Positions 27,491-35,284 of a DNA stretch of 64,000 nucleotides are shown piece after piece. The stretch lies in NCBI RefSeq assembly GCF_900115125.1, contig NZ_FOVJ01000004.1:1-64000 (forward strand). The letters are read 5' to 3'. The translations under genes were made by a program, and so were the position numbers. Within the stretch, counting starts at the first letter, position 1. Each line of letters starts with the position of its first letter. Source of the stretch: Nitrosospira briensis. GTDB lineage: Bacteria; Pseudomonadota; Gammaproteobacteria; Burkholderiales; Nitrosomonadaceae. A model generated the notes under the pieces. The model had not been told where the DNA came from. It ran no database searches and saw only the letters and a list, made by a program, of their open reading frames with translations.

Positions 27491-28104
27491 CGCTTGGGTG
27501 CAGTTTACTCACTGTGTTTTTGCTCGCGGCATGCCAAACCGACGCAATCGGCGGCAAGATGACTGAAGGCTCTGCGATCAAGGCGCTAGTTGCAGAGGCA
27601 GAAAGGAGTTCTGGTCAATCTTTACCAATTTCCGAGTACAAGTACACGGTGGGGAGGCATCAGATCAGCTTGCTGGTCGAAGCCGACGCCTGCTTGCTTA
27701 CTCATGGCATTGATGGCAAAAATATTGAGACGCTCAAATTGGACTTGCGCCCTCCCTGCTATCTCCTTACCTGGCGGCGGCCTCCACCCCAACCCATTGA
27801 CAGAAAAGGACCGTCTGACGGTGTGCCCGTGGGAGAAATTGGAGATCCTGTCGCCTGGCGATATCGAAGTGCCCAAGGCGCGATTGCATTAGCCGTGATT
27901 GGCGATCCGGTACCGGACGACATGCGTTTAAGCAAAGCTTATAAATCCCGGCAGGAACAGGGATATCGGTGTGCATCTAGCATGCAGGGGGTTTTGTTGC
28001 TGAGCGACAAGGCAAGGCTTTCAAAGAAGCGCGAGAATGCGGCGATATTTTGCGTCGAGTCGGGGGCAGAGGAGAAAGATTTCTGGACGCTTTCACATGA
28101 GTAA
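27472..28104 (+). CDS. Putative lipoprotein, candidate immunity protein for the Tae4-type amidase
   Basis: 210 residues starting inside the amidase gene. A lipoprotein signal with lipobox LAAC (C21) sends it to the periplasm, where a Tae4 amidase acts. The rest has no domain I recognise and includes five further Cys residues and a Pro-rich stretch near residue 100. It is larger than the known small helical Tai4 immunity proteins (about 110-120 residues), so it may be a different immunity family or an unrelated lipoprotein. The immunity role is inferred from overlap, order and localisation. Confidence 0.6.
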   Translation: MVLGNVTLGCSLLTVFLLAACQTDAIGGKMTEGSAIKALVAEAERSSGQSLPISEYKYTVGRHQISLLVEADACLLTHGIDGKNIETLKLDLRPPCYLLTWRRPPPQPIDRKGPSDGVPVGEIGDPVAWRYRSAQGAIALAVIGDPVPDDMRLSKAYKSRQEQGYRCASSMQGVLLLSDKARLSKKRENAAIFCVESGAEEKDFWTLSHE

Positions 28105-28198
28105 AGACTTTCGATGGCGGCAGCAGAACCTGCTGTGATTTCAGACTCAGTGTGGCCAGGTTCAGTCAATCATGATCCCTTGGCGCATCGGACATCAG

Positions 28199-28672
28199 AT
28201 GCCTGACCTCCTCGTGAAATTGTATGAGTTACCCGAGGTGCGAGCGAATCTGAAAGATTCGGTAAGAGGAGGCGTGAACTTCCGCCGCGCGATGGCCTAC
28301 GAAAAGCATCAGATCGTCAATTGGGTTGGCAAGCACTTCGGAAATGGATGGGCCAGCGAATGCGATGTCGCGTTCAGCAACCGCCCAGTCTCGTGCCATA
28401 TTGCAACCCAAAGCGGCGCTATCCTGGGTTTTGCTTGTTACGATAGCACGAGCCGTGGCATGTTTGGTCCCATTGGCGTAGCGAAGCCGTCACGTGGGCA
28501 AGGGCTCGGACGTAACCTGTTGCTGTCCTGTCTTCACGCCATGGCAGTTATGGGTTACGCCTATGTCATCATAGGAGGAACTGGTTCGGCGGAGTTCTAT
28601 CGGCGGGTTGTAAATGTTGTTGAGATTCCGGATTCCATCCCCGGTATCTACATTGATAAACTGGCCGAATAG
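28199..28672 (+). CDS. GNAT-family N-acetyltransferase
   Basis: 157 residues from the ATG at 28199 (MPDLLVKLYELP); an ATG nine codons upstream is also open, but the chosen start matches my recollection of related proteins. The acetyl-CoA loop RGQGLGRNLLLS is clear, preceded by the motif FGPIGV. The substrate is unknown. Position inside a T6SS cargo region may be accidental, or the enzyme may modify a T6SS or cell-wall component. Confidence 0.8.
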   Translation: MPDLLVKLYELPEVRANLKDSVRGGVNFRRAMAYEKHQIVNWVGKHFGNGWASECDVAFSNRPVSCHIATQSGAILGFACYDSTSRGMFGPIGVAKPSRGQGLGRNLLLSCLHAMAVMGYAYVIIGGTGSAEFYRRVVNVVEIPDSIPGIYIDKLAE

Positions 28673-28711
28673 AATAGCATCCCTGGCCCTGCTTTGAATA
28701 TTGGCTCCATT

Positions 28712-30076
28712 ATGGCGCAACCATCAATCCAGAACACTGCCGACGGCGAACGGGAGCAAATTTCGGAGCTAAGCCTGCCCGATGCCCTGGCGCTTGCTTT
28801 GCAAATCCACCGTCGTGGCCATTTGGTCGAAGCGGAGATTCTCTATCGCAAAATTATTGAGGCCGCGCCAGACTATGCGGATGCACATCATTTTCTCGGT
28901 GTGCTCATGCATCAGCGTGGCAATAGCAATGCCGCGGTCGAACTTATCGATCGATCCATCGCATTAAACCCAGGCGAGCCCAACTATTACAACAACCTTG
29001 GAAATGTCCTGGTGGAGGCAGGCCGCCTCGCGGAAGCTACCGATGCGTATGAAAAAGTGATCGCCCTGGCGCCTGAGCATGCCAATGCCCACAATAACCT
29101 CGGCACTTTGTCAAAGGCCAGGGGAAAGTTTGCCGAAGCTGCCGCAGCTTATCAAAAAGCAATCGAACTGAATCCCGCTCATGTGGACGCCCATAACAAC
29201 ATGGGCAAACTACTGTCGGCCCAAGGCAGAACCAGGGAAGCGGTCGCGTGGTATTGCAAGGCAATCACATTGATGCCCCGCCATCCCGACTCTCGCAAGT
29301 TGCTTGGCATCGCCTATTACACCCTGGGGCAAACGGAGAAGGCAGCTGAGGTCTATCGCCAGTGGCTTGCGGATGAGCCGGAAAGCCCGGTGGCGAGACA
29401 CATGCTGTCTGCATGTACAGGACAGGATGTGCCTGTCCGTGCCTCGGATGAATATGTTGAATCCACCTTCGATCACTTTGCGGATAGTTTTGATGCAAAG
29501 CTCGACAAGCTGGGCTACCGCGCCCCGGAGCTAGTCGCGGAGGCATTGACCCGCGCTTACGGAGGTCCCGAAAAAGGTCTCGTTGCTCTTGATGCCGGAT
29601 GCGGCACTGGTCTATGTGGCCCCCTGATAGCCCGGCACGTACATCGTTTGGTGGGAGTGGATTTATCATCGGGCATGATTGCCAAGGCGCGCAGCAGAAA
29701 CGTATACGATGAATTGACAAAGGCCGAGCTGACTGCCTGGCTGCATGACCACCCGTTCACCTATGACCTGATTGTTTCAGCGGATACCTTATGCTACTTC
29801 GGATCGCTGACAGCCCCGTTCGTCGCAGCTTACTGCGCGCTCAGAGAAGAGGGTTTACTGATATTTACAGTCGAGGAAGCTGCCGATGAAACCGAAGGGT
29901 GCGGCTACCGAATAGAACCCCATGGCAGGTATAGACACAGCCAGAAGTATTTGAGCCAAGCGCTGGCCGAGGCAAGATTTGCAGTTTTGAGCATGGAAAC
30001 GGAGGTGTTACGAATGGAGGGGGGCAAGCCAGTGAAAGGTGTTGTTGTTACCGCACGCAAACAAGGCGAAGCGTAA
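28712..30076 (+). CDS. TPR-repeat protein with C-terminal SAM-dependent methyltransferase domain
   Basis: 454 residues from the ATG at 28712 (a TTG six codons upstream is possible). About residues 25-230 hold five or six TPRs with the W/Y-N-N-L-G and A-x-x-x-Y-x-K-A-I pattern. Residues 255-454 form a class I methyltransferase domain with motif I VALDAGCGTGLCGP. Such fusions may bind a protein partner through the TPRs and methylate it or an associated small molecule. The target is unknown. There is no signal peptide, so it acts in the cytoplasm. Confidence 0.85.
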   Translation: MAQPSIQNTADGEREQISELSLPDALALALQIHRRGHLVEAEILYRKIIEAAPDYADAHHFLGVLMHQRGNSNAAVELIDRSIALNPGEPNYYNNLGNVLVEAGRLAEATDAYEKVIALAPEHANAHNNLGTLSKARGKFAEAAAAYQKAIELNPAHVDAHNNMGKLLSAQGRTREAVAWYCKAITLMPRHPDSRKLLGIAYYTLGQTEKAAEVYRQWLADEPESPVARHMLSACTGQDVPVRASDEYVESTFDHFADSFDAKLDKLGYRAPELVAEALTRAYGGPEKGLVALDAGCGTGLCGPLIARHVHRLVGVDLSSGMIAKARSRNVYDELTKAELTAWLHDHPFTYDLIVSADTLCYFGSLTAPFVAAYCALREEGLLIFTVEEAADETEGCGYRIEPHGRYRHSQKYLSQALAEARFAVLSMETEVLRMEGGKPVKGVVVTARKQGEA

Positions 30077-30326
30077 ATGGCTGGAAATAGGTATTCAGAG
30101 GGGCCTGCTGGCGGGAGGGAAATCACGATAATAAACGTGGCGGACGCTTCGCGGGCTTCCGGCAGCAAGTCGAATTCGTCCGAGCGTGTGTTAAAACCGA
30201 TTAGCCCGATCTCGGAAATGTGGTTATCGGCGCCAAAAGAAATAACAACACGGATTAAGATGGTAAAGCATCAAACTTTATGCTACAAAAAATATCACGA
30301 ACGTTCACGGCGGGGCAGGAGATTGA

Positions 30327-32564
30327 ATGGCCAGGACTTTTGAGCTGATCACTCCGCTCGGCGCGGACGTGCTGCTGTTTCATCGCATGCAGGTTCGCGA
30401 GGAATTGTCCCGGCTGAGCCAGTTTCAGCTTGATGCATTGAGTACCAAGGCCGATATCAATGTGGACGATATTCTAGGCAAGAATGTCACCGTAAAGGTT
30501 GAGTTGGCGGACAATAGCCTGAGGCACTTCAACGGTTATGTCACCCGCTTTGCACAGGTAGGGATGCGAGGGCGCTACCATGCATATCAGGCGAATGTCC
30601 GCCCATGGGTATGGTTTCTTACTCGCAGGGCGAATTGCCGTATCTTTCAGCAGAAGACCGTGCCGGACATCCTCAAGAAAATATTCAACGATTATCCGGG
30701 GCTCTCGGACACCAAGTTCGAGGTCACGGGGACTTATCGAACTTGGGATTACTGCGTGCAATACCGGGAAACGGACTTCAACTTCATCAGCCGCTTGATG
30801 GAGCAGGAGGGTATTTATTATTATTTCAAATATCAGGAAGGCCGCAACACCCTGGTTGTGGCCGATTCCTACAGTGCGCACTCGGCGCTACCGGGATGCG
30901 AGCAGCTTCCCTATATTCCACAGGAGCGGATGACACGCCCGGAGCAGGAGCGCATCAGCACCTGGAGCTTTGAGCGTCAGATACAGCCCGGCCGTTATGT
31001 TCTCGACGACTACGATGCAGAAAAGCCGAGCGTCGATCTTCAGGTCAAAACCAATTTCAAGCGCGAGCATGCAAATGCCGACTACGAGTTCTACGACTAC
31101 CCCGGGGAATACCTGAAAAAGGACGAGGGCGAGCAATACGTTCGGACCCGCATCGAGGAACTGCACGCCCAATTCGAGCTGGCGCAAGGGCAGACCAATG
31201 CCCGGGGCTTAAGCGTCGGCTATCTCGTAAAACTGACTGGTCAGCCCCGCGCCGACCAGAACCGTGAATATCTGGTGGTATCCACGCAGAGTCAGTTGGA
31301 ATACAGCGAATATGAATCCATGGAGCAAACCGGAACATCATACGATTGCAGCTTCAGCATGCTGAACAGCCGCCAGGCATATCGACCTGCCCGGACTACG
31401 CCTAAGCCCTTCGTCCAAGGTCCGCAGACTGCCGTGGTTGTCGGCCCGTCAGGCGACGAGATTTACACAGATAAGTACGGCAGGGTGAAGGTCCAATTCC
31501 ACTGGGACCGGGAGGGGGAGAAAAACGAAAACAGCTCCTGCTGGATTCGGGTATCGCATCCCTGGGCAGGCAAGAACTGGGGCATGGTTGCCATCCCGCG
31601 CATTGGCCAGGAAGTGATTGTCGATTTTCTCGAAGGTGATCCAGATGGCCCGATCATCACCGGCCGGGTTTACAATGCGGAGCAGATGCCACCCTATGCG
31701 TTGCCAGCGAATATGACTCAGACGGGTATTCTCACGCGCTCCAGCAAAGGGGGCAGCGGAGCTAATGCCAACGAGCTTCGGTTCGAGGACAAGAAAGGCT
31801 CGGAACAGGTTTACCTGCACGCTGAAAAAAACCAGGACATCAGTGTCGAGAATGACGAGACGCACACGGTAGGTCACGACCGGGCCAAGACCATCGACAA
31901 CGATGAGACCAGTCTTATCAAGCACGACCGTACCGAGACGGTGGGTAATAACGAGACGATCACGATCGGTGTAAACCGGACCGAGAGCGTGGGTTCTAAT
32001 GAAACGATCACTATTGGCTCGAATAGAACCATCTCGGTCGGCGCGAGCGAAACGGCTTCCGTTGCCTTGCAGCGAACGCACCTTGTCGGCATAAACGAGA
32101 CCATAGGTGTAGGCGGAGCGCAGGAAGTGGGCATTGGGGGGTTCCAGGCAATAGCGGTCGGGGCGTATCAGACTACTAATGTAGGTGCGTACCAGAGTAA
32201 CAATATCGGGGTGAACCAGAGCACGAATGTCGGGGCGAACCAATCCATAGATGTGGGCGCGAATCAAAGCGAATCTGTCGGTGGAAATGCTTCGAAGAGT
32301 GTAAAGGGTAATGACTCTCTAGGGGTTGACGGCAACCGTAGCGCAGACGTCAAAGGTGACGATAGCGCCAAAATCGGAAAGAATCTCATGATTGATGCCG
32401 GGGATTCGGTCACCATCAAAACCGGCAGCGCCAGCATCAGCATGAAGAAGGACGGGACGATTGTGATCAAGGGTAAGGACATTACAGTGGATGGATCGGG
32501 CAAGATCAACATCAAGGCTGACAGCGATATCGTGATGAAGGGCTCCAAGATTCTCCAGAATTAA
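30327..32564 (+). CDS. vgrG: T6SS spike protein VgrG with extended C-terminal repeat tail
   Basis: 745 residues, with AGGAGA before the ATG. The gp27-like and gp5-like parts are typical (VQYRETDFNFISRLMEQEGIYYYF, then VVGPSGDEIYTDKYGRVKVQFHWDREG and SCWIRVSHPWAGKNWG). From about residue 505 to 665 the protein is built of short repeats ending in Val-Gly and rich in Asn/Thr/Gln/Ser (NETITIG, NRTISVG, NQSTNVG, NQSIDVG), predicting an elongated beta-helical needle. VgrG trimers sit on the Hcp tube and carry effectors. The genes downstream encode a spike adaptor set and an Rhs toxin. Confidence 0.96.
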   Translation: MARTFELITPLGADVLLFHRMQVREELSRLSQFQLDALSTKADINVDDILGKNVTVKVELADNSLRHFNGYVTRFAQVGMRGRYHAYQANVRPWVWFLTRRANCRIFQQKTVPDILKKIFNDYPGLSDTKFEVTGTYRTWDYCVQYRETDFNFISRLMEQEGIYYYFKYQEGRNTLVVADSYSAHSALPGCEQLPYIPQERMTRPEQERISTWSFERQIQPGRYVLDDYDAEKPSVDLQVKTNFKREHANADYEFYDYPGEYLKKDEGEQYVRTRIEELHAQFELAQGQTNARGLSVGYLVKLTGQPRADQNREYLVVSTQSQLEYSEYESMEQTGTSYDCSFSMLNSRQAYRPARTTPKPFVQGPQTAVVVGPSGDEIYTDKYGRVKVQFHWDREGEKNENSSCWIRVSHPWAGKNWGMVAIPRIGQEVIVDFLEGDPDGPIITGRVYNAEQMPPYALPANMTQTGILTRSSKGGSGANANELRFEDKKGSEQVYLHAEKNQDISVENDETHTVGHDRAKTIDNDETSLIKHDRTETVGNNETITIGVNRTESVGSNETITIGSNRTISVGASETASVALQRTHLVGINETIGVGGAQEVGIGGFQAIAVGAYQTTNVGAYQSNNIGVNQSTNVGANQSIDVGANQSESVGGNASKSVKGNDSLGVDGNRSADVKGDDSAKIGKNLMIDAGDSVTIKTGSASISMKKDGTIVIKGKDITVDGSGKINIKADSDIVMKGSKILQN

Positions 32565-32592
32565 ATGTAGCCTCTATCTGAGGAGGGACAGA

Positions 32593-33150
32593 ATGGGCAG
32601 CAGAGACGTTATCGAAGAGGAAGAGATGTTGACGGCAATGAAAGAGGCCTCCATCGATTGCCGACGTTCACCGAGCGAAACCGGCTCAAGCAAAAGATTG
32701 GAAGCCGGTTTAAAGAAAGATGCTCAAGCCGGTGTTGTAATCGGGGAATTGATCGGTATGACTAACGAAGGCCTGACGCCATTGATTCTCTATCCGGGGC
32801 AGCCTGGAACTGGGGCACTTGCCGCCCGTACTATAGTGGATTTGCATGGGGCATACATTGGGCGTGAAGTCGTGCTCATGTTTGAAGGTGCCGACCCATC
32901 GCGGCCGATTATTATGGGTGTGCTGCAAGAGGGCGAGGAGTTGTCACCGGATCAGCAGCCCGGTCAAGTTGAAGTCGATGTGGATGGCGAGCGCATGCTC
33001 CTCACTGCAAAGGAGCAACTCGTGCTACGCTGCGGCAAGGCGAGCATCACGTTAACCAAAGCCGGCAAGGTGATGATTGAGGGGAACTACGTGCTTAGCC
33101 GGTCCAGCGGCGTCAATCGCATCAAGGGTGGTTCGATCCAGCTAAATTAG
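32593..33150 (+). CDS. DUF6484-domain protein of the VgrG module
   Basis: 185 residues, with GAGGAGGGACAG upstream. The central part (VVIGELIGMTNEGLTPLILYP, then VVLMFEGADPSRPIIMGVLQ) matches the DUF6484 family found between vgrG and Rhs/PAAR genes. The C-terminal end (SITLTKAGKVMIEGNYVLSR) resembles a VgrG beta-helix end. The function is not established; it may be an adaptor linking VgrG to cargo, which is inference from position. The first 45 residues are charged and probably disordered. Confidence 0.75.
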   Translation: MGSRDVIEEEEMLTAMKEASIDCRRSPSETGSSKRLEAGLKKDAQAGVVIGELIGMTNEGLTPLILYPGQPGTGALAARTIVDLHGAYIGREVVLMFEGADPSRPIIMGVLQEGEELSPDQQPGQVEVDVDGERMLLTAKEQLVLRCGKASITLTKAGKVMIEGNYVLSRSSGVNRIKGGSIQLN

Positions 33151-33163
33151 TCGTAAGTACTCG

Positions 33164-34246
33164 ATGGATCTTATCAACGCGACACGCATGAGTGCCGGTT
33201 ATACGATGGCCATGGAGCCGTCCGGCCGCGAGTTGCTCGTGGTCGTTGTGAAGGGCACCTTCCACCTCCCAAAACCCGGCGAGAATGTGAGGTTGCATGA
33301 GGAACAGCTGCCTCTGATCATGGCCGACACATTCACCGGAGAGCCGGGATTGTCGGCGCCGGTCTGCGAGGTGGATTTCGCTCTGCGGAAGAAGCGCTGC
33401 GACATCCTGCTGGTCGGCAGCGCGCACGGATCGGGCGGTCGGCCGGAGAAACGTGTCTTGGTCGGGCTGCGGGTAGGCAGCATGACGAAGACCTTCTCGG
33501 TGGTAGGCAATCGACACTGGCGCGTCGGTGTCTCTGGCGTGAGCGCGAGTGAGCCCGAACCCTTCACAGTGATGCCGATCTCGTACGATCGCGCGTTCGG
33601 TGGCGTCGACAACCGGCATGAGGACGCGGCGAAGCACGTCGCGTTCATGCGAAATCCGGTCGGCAGAGGCTTTCATATGCATCTTCGCCGCGAATGGCTG
33701 GATGGTGCGCCGCTGCCCAACACCGAAGAGGCGGGTCATCCCATCGTGCAAGCGGATGGCGAGTATCGACCGATGAGTCTCGGCCCGATCGGTCGCAACT
33801 GGGAGCCGCGCTTTCGCTATGCCGGCACCTACGATCAGAACTGGCTCGACAACGTCTTTCCCTTCCTGCCCTCGGATTTCGACGAACAGTACTACCAGAC
33901 CGCGCCACTCGACCAGCAGATCAAGGGTTCCGTCGGCGGACAGGAGGTCACGCTGCTCAATCTCACGCCGGATGGTCGTCGCGACTTCGTAATTCCCTCC
34001 TTCGAGGCGCCAGTGCATGTGTTCCCGAGGGGAGGCGGGCGTGAGGACCTCCCGGCGACACTAGACACCATCGTGTTCGAGCCGGGCGAGGAACGATTCA
34101 CAATAACTTGGCGCGTGGCGCGGCCACTCAAGAAGAGCATGCACGAGATCGCCCAGGTCGTAGCCGGACGCCACGCCGCCCTGCCCGGCCGTCCGGTGAA
34201 GCTGGCGATGCCCGCTGGGCACTCGCAGGCCTCCCTAGTAGCCTAA
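33164..34246 (+). CDS. DUF2169-domain protein of the T6SS cargo module
   Basis: 360 residues. The pattern ATRMSAGYTMAMEPSGRELLVVVVKGTFHLP followed by SYDRAFGGVD and RNPVGRGFHM is the DUF2169 family. Members sit next to VgrG and DUF4150/Rhs or PAAR toxins, and several act as adaptors or chaperones that load the toxin on the spike. No catalytic motif or signal peptide is seen. It lies 13 bases after the DUF6484 gene and nine before the ketoacyl-synthase-like gene, so the five genes look like one operon. Confidence 0.85.
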   Translation: MDLINATRMSAGYTMAMEPSGRELLVVVVKGTFHLPKPGENVRLHEEQLPLIMADTFTGEPGLSAPVCEVDFALRKKRCDILLVGSAHGSGGRPEKRVLVGLRVGSMTKTFSVVGNRHWRVGVSGVSASEPEPFTVMPISYDRAFGGVDNRHEDAAKHVAFMRNPVGRGFHMHLRREWLDGAPLPNTEEAGHPIVQADGEYRPMSLGPIGRNWEPRFRYAGTYDQNWLDNVFPFLPSDFDEQYYQTAPLDQQIKGSVGGQEVTLLNLTPDGRRDFVIPSFEAPVHVFPRGGGREDLPATLDTIVFEPGEERFTITWRVARPLKKSMHEIAQVVAGRHAALPGRPVKLAMPAGHSQASLVA

Positions 34247-34255
34247 CGAAACGGA

Positions 34256-35284
34256 ATGCGTGTGGACAAGATGTTACAGATCGATAGCTCAGGCTTGGTG
34301 ACCAGTGTCGGATTGAGTACAGCTACGGCCGCCGCAGCCATCAGGGCGGGACTGTCCAATCCGCAGTTCACCCGTTTCATCGACTGGGGCGGAGAATGGA
34401 TTACGGCTCATGTGGTACCAATGCATGCATCCAACCCACGCACGAAGCTGCTTCAAATGGCGGCGTCTGCAATCAACGAGTGCCTTGCGAGTGTCGAACG
34501 CGAGTCGATCAAGGGAGCCGCCTTGGTCTTGTGCTTGCCAGAGGTCTCGCGGCCGAGTACGGGCGATGAACTCGGGGAGTTCGCTATCAAAGATATCGCG
34601 GCTACGCTTGGAGTCGAATTTTCAACGCATTCATCCACTATCAGCGCAGGACGCGTTGGTGGATTTGTCGGTCTCCAGCGTGCTCGCACGCTGCTGTATG
34701 AAGGCAAGGCCGACGCCGTAATCGTCATCGGGGTCGACAGCTATGTCAACTGGCCAGCATTGAGTAATTTCGAGAACCGACATCGTCTGCTTACGAGCAG
34801 GAACAGCAACGGATTCCTGCCCGGAGAAGCGGCGGCGGCTGTAATTGTCAGTCGCCCAAAACCCGGAGTAGCGCTACGATGCGAGGGCTTGGGATTCGCC
34901 AGTGAAAGCGCGACGATCGACGCCGACTTGCCGCTTCGCGCCGACGGATTGGTTGAAGCCATTCGGGCTGCCGCGCGCGACGCTGATTGCCGGCCTCAGG
35001 ACTTTGAGTTGCGGATCTCTGCGCTATCCGGTGAGCATTATTACTTCAAGGAAGCGGCGCTGGCTGTGTCTCGGTTGATCCGGGACCCGAGGTCCGAAGC
35101 TGAGCTCTGGCACCCGGCGGACTGCGTTGGGGAGGTTGGCGCCGCTGCCGGGCCACTCGCCGTTGTGATAGCTGCGGTGGCCTGCGCCAAAGGATATTCT
35201 GGGGCGTCGCGCATTCTTTGCCACCTTTCCAGCGACGGCACGGAGCGGGCGGCTGCCTTCTTCTGCTATGGAACGCTTCAGTGA
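34256..35284 (+). CDS. Ketoacyl-synthase-like protein without recognisable catalytic residues
   Basis: 342 residues. The overall thiolase fold is recognisable from ADAVIVIGVDSYVNWPAL and the later GEVGAAAGPLAVVIAA. The usual active-site Cys of the TACSS motif has no counterpart in the matching stretch STHSSTISAGRVGG. The His of the GHxxGAAG motif is replaced by Glu in the VGEVGAAAGP stretch. The middle HGTGT motif is also not preserved. It is therefore probably a structural or binding protein and not a condensing enzyme. Such genes recur between DUF2169 and DUF4150/Rhs genes. Its stop overlaps the Rhs GTG start by four bases. Confidence 0.78.
   Translation: MRVDKMLQIDSSGLVTSVGLSTATAAAAIRAGLSNPQFTRFIDWGGEWITAHVVPMHASNPRTKLLQMAASAINECLASVERESIKGAALVLCLPEVSRPSTGDELGEFAIKDIAATLGVEFSTHSSTISAGRVGGFVGLQRARTLLYEGKADAVIVIGVDSYVNWPALSNFENRHRLLTSRNSNGFLPGEAAAAVIVSRPKPGVALRCEGLGFASESATIDADLPLRADGLVEAIRAAARDADCRPQDFELRISALSGEHYYFKEAALAVSRLIRDPRSEAELWHPADCVGEVGAAAGPLAVVIAAVACAKGYSGASRILCHLSSDGTERAAAFFCYGTLQ

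Noticed and set aside
30077-30343. Short open frame between the methyltransferase gene and vgrG
   Set aside because: It starts directly after the upstream stop, but shows no domain, has odd composition and overlaps the vgrG start; probably untranslated leader of vgrG.
31449-32267. Minus-strand open frame of 272 codons opposite the VgrG repeat tail
   Set aside because: Its repeats simply mirror the VgrG DNA repeats; no independent evidence for coding.
31850-32350. Regular repeats considered as a CRISPR array
   Set aside because: They are in-frame protein-coding repeats of VgrG with no uniform repeat/spacer structure.
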